Assembly (NCBI GenBank): GCA_964036195.1
Contig: OZ038455.1
Span: forward strand, 3,985,855 to 4,049,854
Direction of reading: 5' to 3'
Length of the DNA stretch: 64,000 nt
Origin: Sphaerolaimus hirsutus
Taxonomy: Eukaryota > Nematoda > Chromadorea > Monhysterida > Sphaerolaimidae
Shown: positions 62,268 through 64,000 of the stretch, in pieces
How positions within the stretch are numbered: position 1 is the first letter of the stretch
Layout: each line of letters starts with the position of its first letter
Made by a program: the position numbers and the translations under genes
Notes under the pieces: model-generated
What the model was told of the DNA's origin: nothing
What the model saw: only the letters and a program-made list of their open reading frames with translations
Databases searched by the model: none

Positions 62268-62885
62268 CTTACATGCTTAAAAGCACACAGAAATGGGTGC
62301 TACACCACAAAATTGCTTGTAAAAGCCATGAACAGAAGAAACTGGTGTATTGCTTGCATGAAACTGTGCGTATAGGCACAAAATTTTTGCATTTTATGTA
62401 GAGCATGAGTACCAAAATTTTTTACCCAGCAATAAAAAAAATCGCTTGCCAACCCTAGTGTGCTGTGCACTTATCTAGTGAAATAAATTTTCATATTGAT
62501 AATTAATATTCAACCCACTATAATCCTAATCATTTGCACAGGTTCACCAATCATAATATCAAAAATCAATCACTATGAATACACAACACTGTTACAAATT
62601 CACAATACTGCAATAGTCTCTTGCAACAATAGCACTATCAAGCAGGTAAATACTCCTATGTGACACATGCATTGCAACCGGTTGTGCAGGGCATGTTACT
62701 TTCACACTTCACATGTTACATTCACATTTGGCTTTAACATGTTACTTTCATGCTGGACATGTTACTTTCACGTTTTGGCATGTCAGATTCCACAATATGT
62801 TATAGTACACAACATGTTAAAGTGGATTCACCCGCGCTTTTTGCTTTGGCGCTAGCGCCAGCGCCACGGCGCTTTTACATCACTA

Positions 62886-63261
62886 GATCGGGATCGGTGG
62901 CCATTACACACCAGGCAAAATGTCATGTAATATATACCACGTAAAACGTGTCAAATGACACGGTAGATGCAAACAAAAATGACAAATTTCACTTTAAATA
63001 TAAAATGAACAGTAAAATGTGTCAATCACTTGACAAATACGTGACAGTTCACGCCGCTAGACGGGGACATTTAGCTTTCAACGAATGTGTCGCCATTCAT
63101 TTCGATAAAAAGTCGATAAGTTTCGGTACCAGAGGTCTAAATGAACGTATCGGTTCTGTAGCTTGTTACAATGAAGTTTTCCATCCTAAATTTCTTAGTC
63201 TTGAAAAAATTCATCCGACACCGGACACAATAGTCGCATAAAAACCATGGTGAAAACATAC
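62886..63261. other. Unassigned spacer
   Basis: A 97-codon plus frame at 62948-63241 is open but has no motif or splice context. Nothing else recognised. Confidence 0.3.
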
Positions 63262-63336
63262 CGGCGCGGACAAGTTCTAGCGACTTTTGCAGCAACTCCA
63301 CGGACATTTCTGCGCCTTTCCACCAGTTGAAGGTTG
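63262..63336 (-). CDS. Possible 75-bp exon, unknown gene
   Basis: Minus strand between the acceptor AAAAAAACAG (63338-63337) and a strong donor GCCG|GTATGT (63261-63260). The best frame reads T-F-N-W-W-K-G-A-E-M-S-V-E-L-L-Q-K-S-L-E, then L-V-R-A, an amphipathic helix. All three frames are open, so phase is not certain. Could belong with the basic-protein exons at 57.9-59.6 kb. Confidence 0.45.
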
Positions 63337-63339
63337 CTG

Positions 63340-64000
63340 TTTTTTTCAAGCAAAATCTGTTATGAAAGCGGACAAAATCTGGCTCAGTGCCAAAATATTA
63401 TAAACATTAATGGGGAAGGAAGATGTACGGCGTAGATTGAGATTTAATTAACCCGATGCGATTTTTCGGACTGACCAATGCATTGATTTCATTTTTATAT
63501 TTTATTTTTGAAGCCTTTGATTAGCTGCGGGACATTACGTGGACAAATTTTGCAAGTAGACAGGTGAAAAATGTGGGTTATTACAAGCATGAATGTGACG
63601 TGTAAACTGACACATGTCAAGCGATTTTCACATTAAAATACCACTTTTATTGTCACTCGCGAAATTAGCTACCAAACTGTAAGTCGGGCTGCCCGAAAAA
63701 TCGAGTTAACTAAAAAACGTATTTACCCGCGCACGAAAATTACGTTTTTTCTCTCCATATTCGATATTCAAAAATTGATTATTGTCAATTACTTTATTTT
63801 TCTTCACTTTGTTCAGATTGATCACATGAAAATTCACATTCAATTCAGCATTTTTTATTAAATTGTAAAAAAGTCCCGCATAAAATGATATCACCAACAG
63901 AGGAAACGAGTGCACAATAAATATTTATGCAACAATGTAAAAAACCAAAAAGTTATTCCCCACACAAAAATACACTGCCAAAATAAGTTTCAGCTTGACA
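63340..64000. other. Spacer with GCCCGA-box repeat ends
   Basis: 63432-63470 (TTTAATTAACCCGATGCG) and 63683-63712 (TCGGGCTGCCCGAAAAATCG) match the ends of the repeat that starts MBOAT7 introns, in an arrangement compatible with an element of about 250-280 bp. No gene. Confidence 0.45.

Larger units (their letters stand above)
60939..62457. mobile_element. hAT-like element, TAGGGTTGG (1,519 bp), nest level 2
   Basis: TIRs TAGGGTTGGAAAAAATCG and CGCTTGCCAACCCTA. Flanks GTATGCTG (60931-60938) and GTGTGCTG (62458-62465) agree at 7 of 8 bases. Confidence 0.88.
60265..62885. mobile_element. hAT-like element, TAGTGATG/GGCGCC (2,621 bp), nest level 1
   Basis: TIRs TAGTGATGTGAAAAGCGCC and GCGCTTTTACATCACTA. 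Flanks GTTCGGGA and GATCGGGA agree at 7 of 8 bases. Inside each GGCGCC array is a long inverted block of AACATGTT-type repeats. Three further elements are stacked inside. Confidence 0.92.

Noticed and set aside
62948-63241. 97-codon plus frame starting ATG
   Set aside because: No motif, no conserved partner and no splice signals; length is within chance for the region.

Overview
The window looks like intergenic and intronic DNA from a gene-poor, repeat-saturated animal nuclear genome. The evidence is spliced exons with GT-AG (and a few odd) junctions, long introns, eukaryotic transposon types only (hAT-like, Tc1/mariner-like, MULE-like, DIRS-like and LINE fragments), minisatellites, and no prokaryotic operons. 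A 200-N scaffold gap lies at 1053-1252. One gene is clear: a minus-strand MBOAT7 (lysophosphatidylinositol acyltransferase) orthologue at about 48.1-55.6 kb. MBOAT7 orthologues are animal genes. An odd-intron, MITE-swollen animal such as a pelagic tunicate would fit, but that is only an inference.

Layout. 0-1 kb: DIRS-like retroelement, RT/RNase H tail plus a tyrosine recombinase broken by an inversion next to the gap. 1.3-3.9 kb: degenerate ACTTGACATT repeats and an A/T-rich tandem block. 3.9-11.8 kb: non-autonomous DNA transposons and a 1.45-kb foldback palindrome. 11.8-15.6 kb: a minisatellite/satellite block, repeated without visible difference at 31.7-35.5 kb. 15.6-26 kb: more TIR elements, with three minus-strand Cys-rich exon candidates of a probable secreted protein. 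26-31.7 kb: nested TIR elements, palindromes and LINE fragments. 35.5-48 kb: a GC-rich possible exon interrupted by a MITE, then stacks of nested elements, one four deep. 48.1-55.6 kb: MBOAT7. 55.7-64 kb: a second four-deep nest and minus-strand exons of an unrecognised basic protein.

Most of the DNA is explained by a few TIR families whose boundaries can be set from target-site duplications (TSDs): TAGTGATG, CAGAGTTG, TAGGGTTC/TAGGGTTGG, CAGGGACG and CAGGGGTMTC, all with 8-bp TSDs and therefore hAT-like; TACCGTATTTCCTC, with TA TSDs and therefore mariner-like; and one 9-bp-TSD element, MULE-like. No transposase gene for any of them is visible, so all copies here appear non-autonomous.

The most notable signal is in MBOAT7. 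Several introns start with, or consist entirely of, TIR repeats. One 163-bp TIR element with an 8-bp TSD sits exactly between two codons, where no GT-AG splice restores the frame. This resembles transposon-derived intron gain (introners), possibly with non-canonical splicing.
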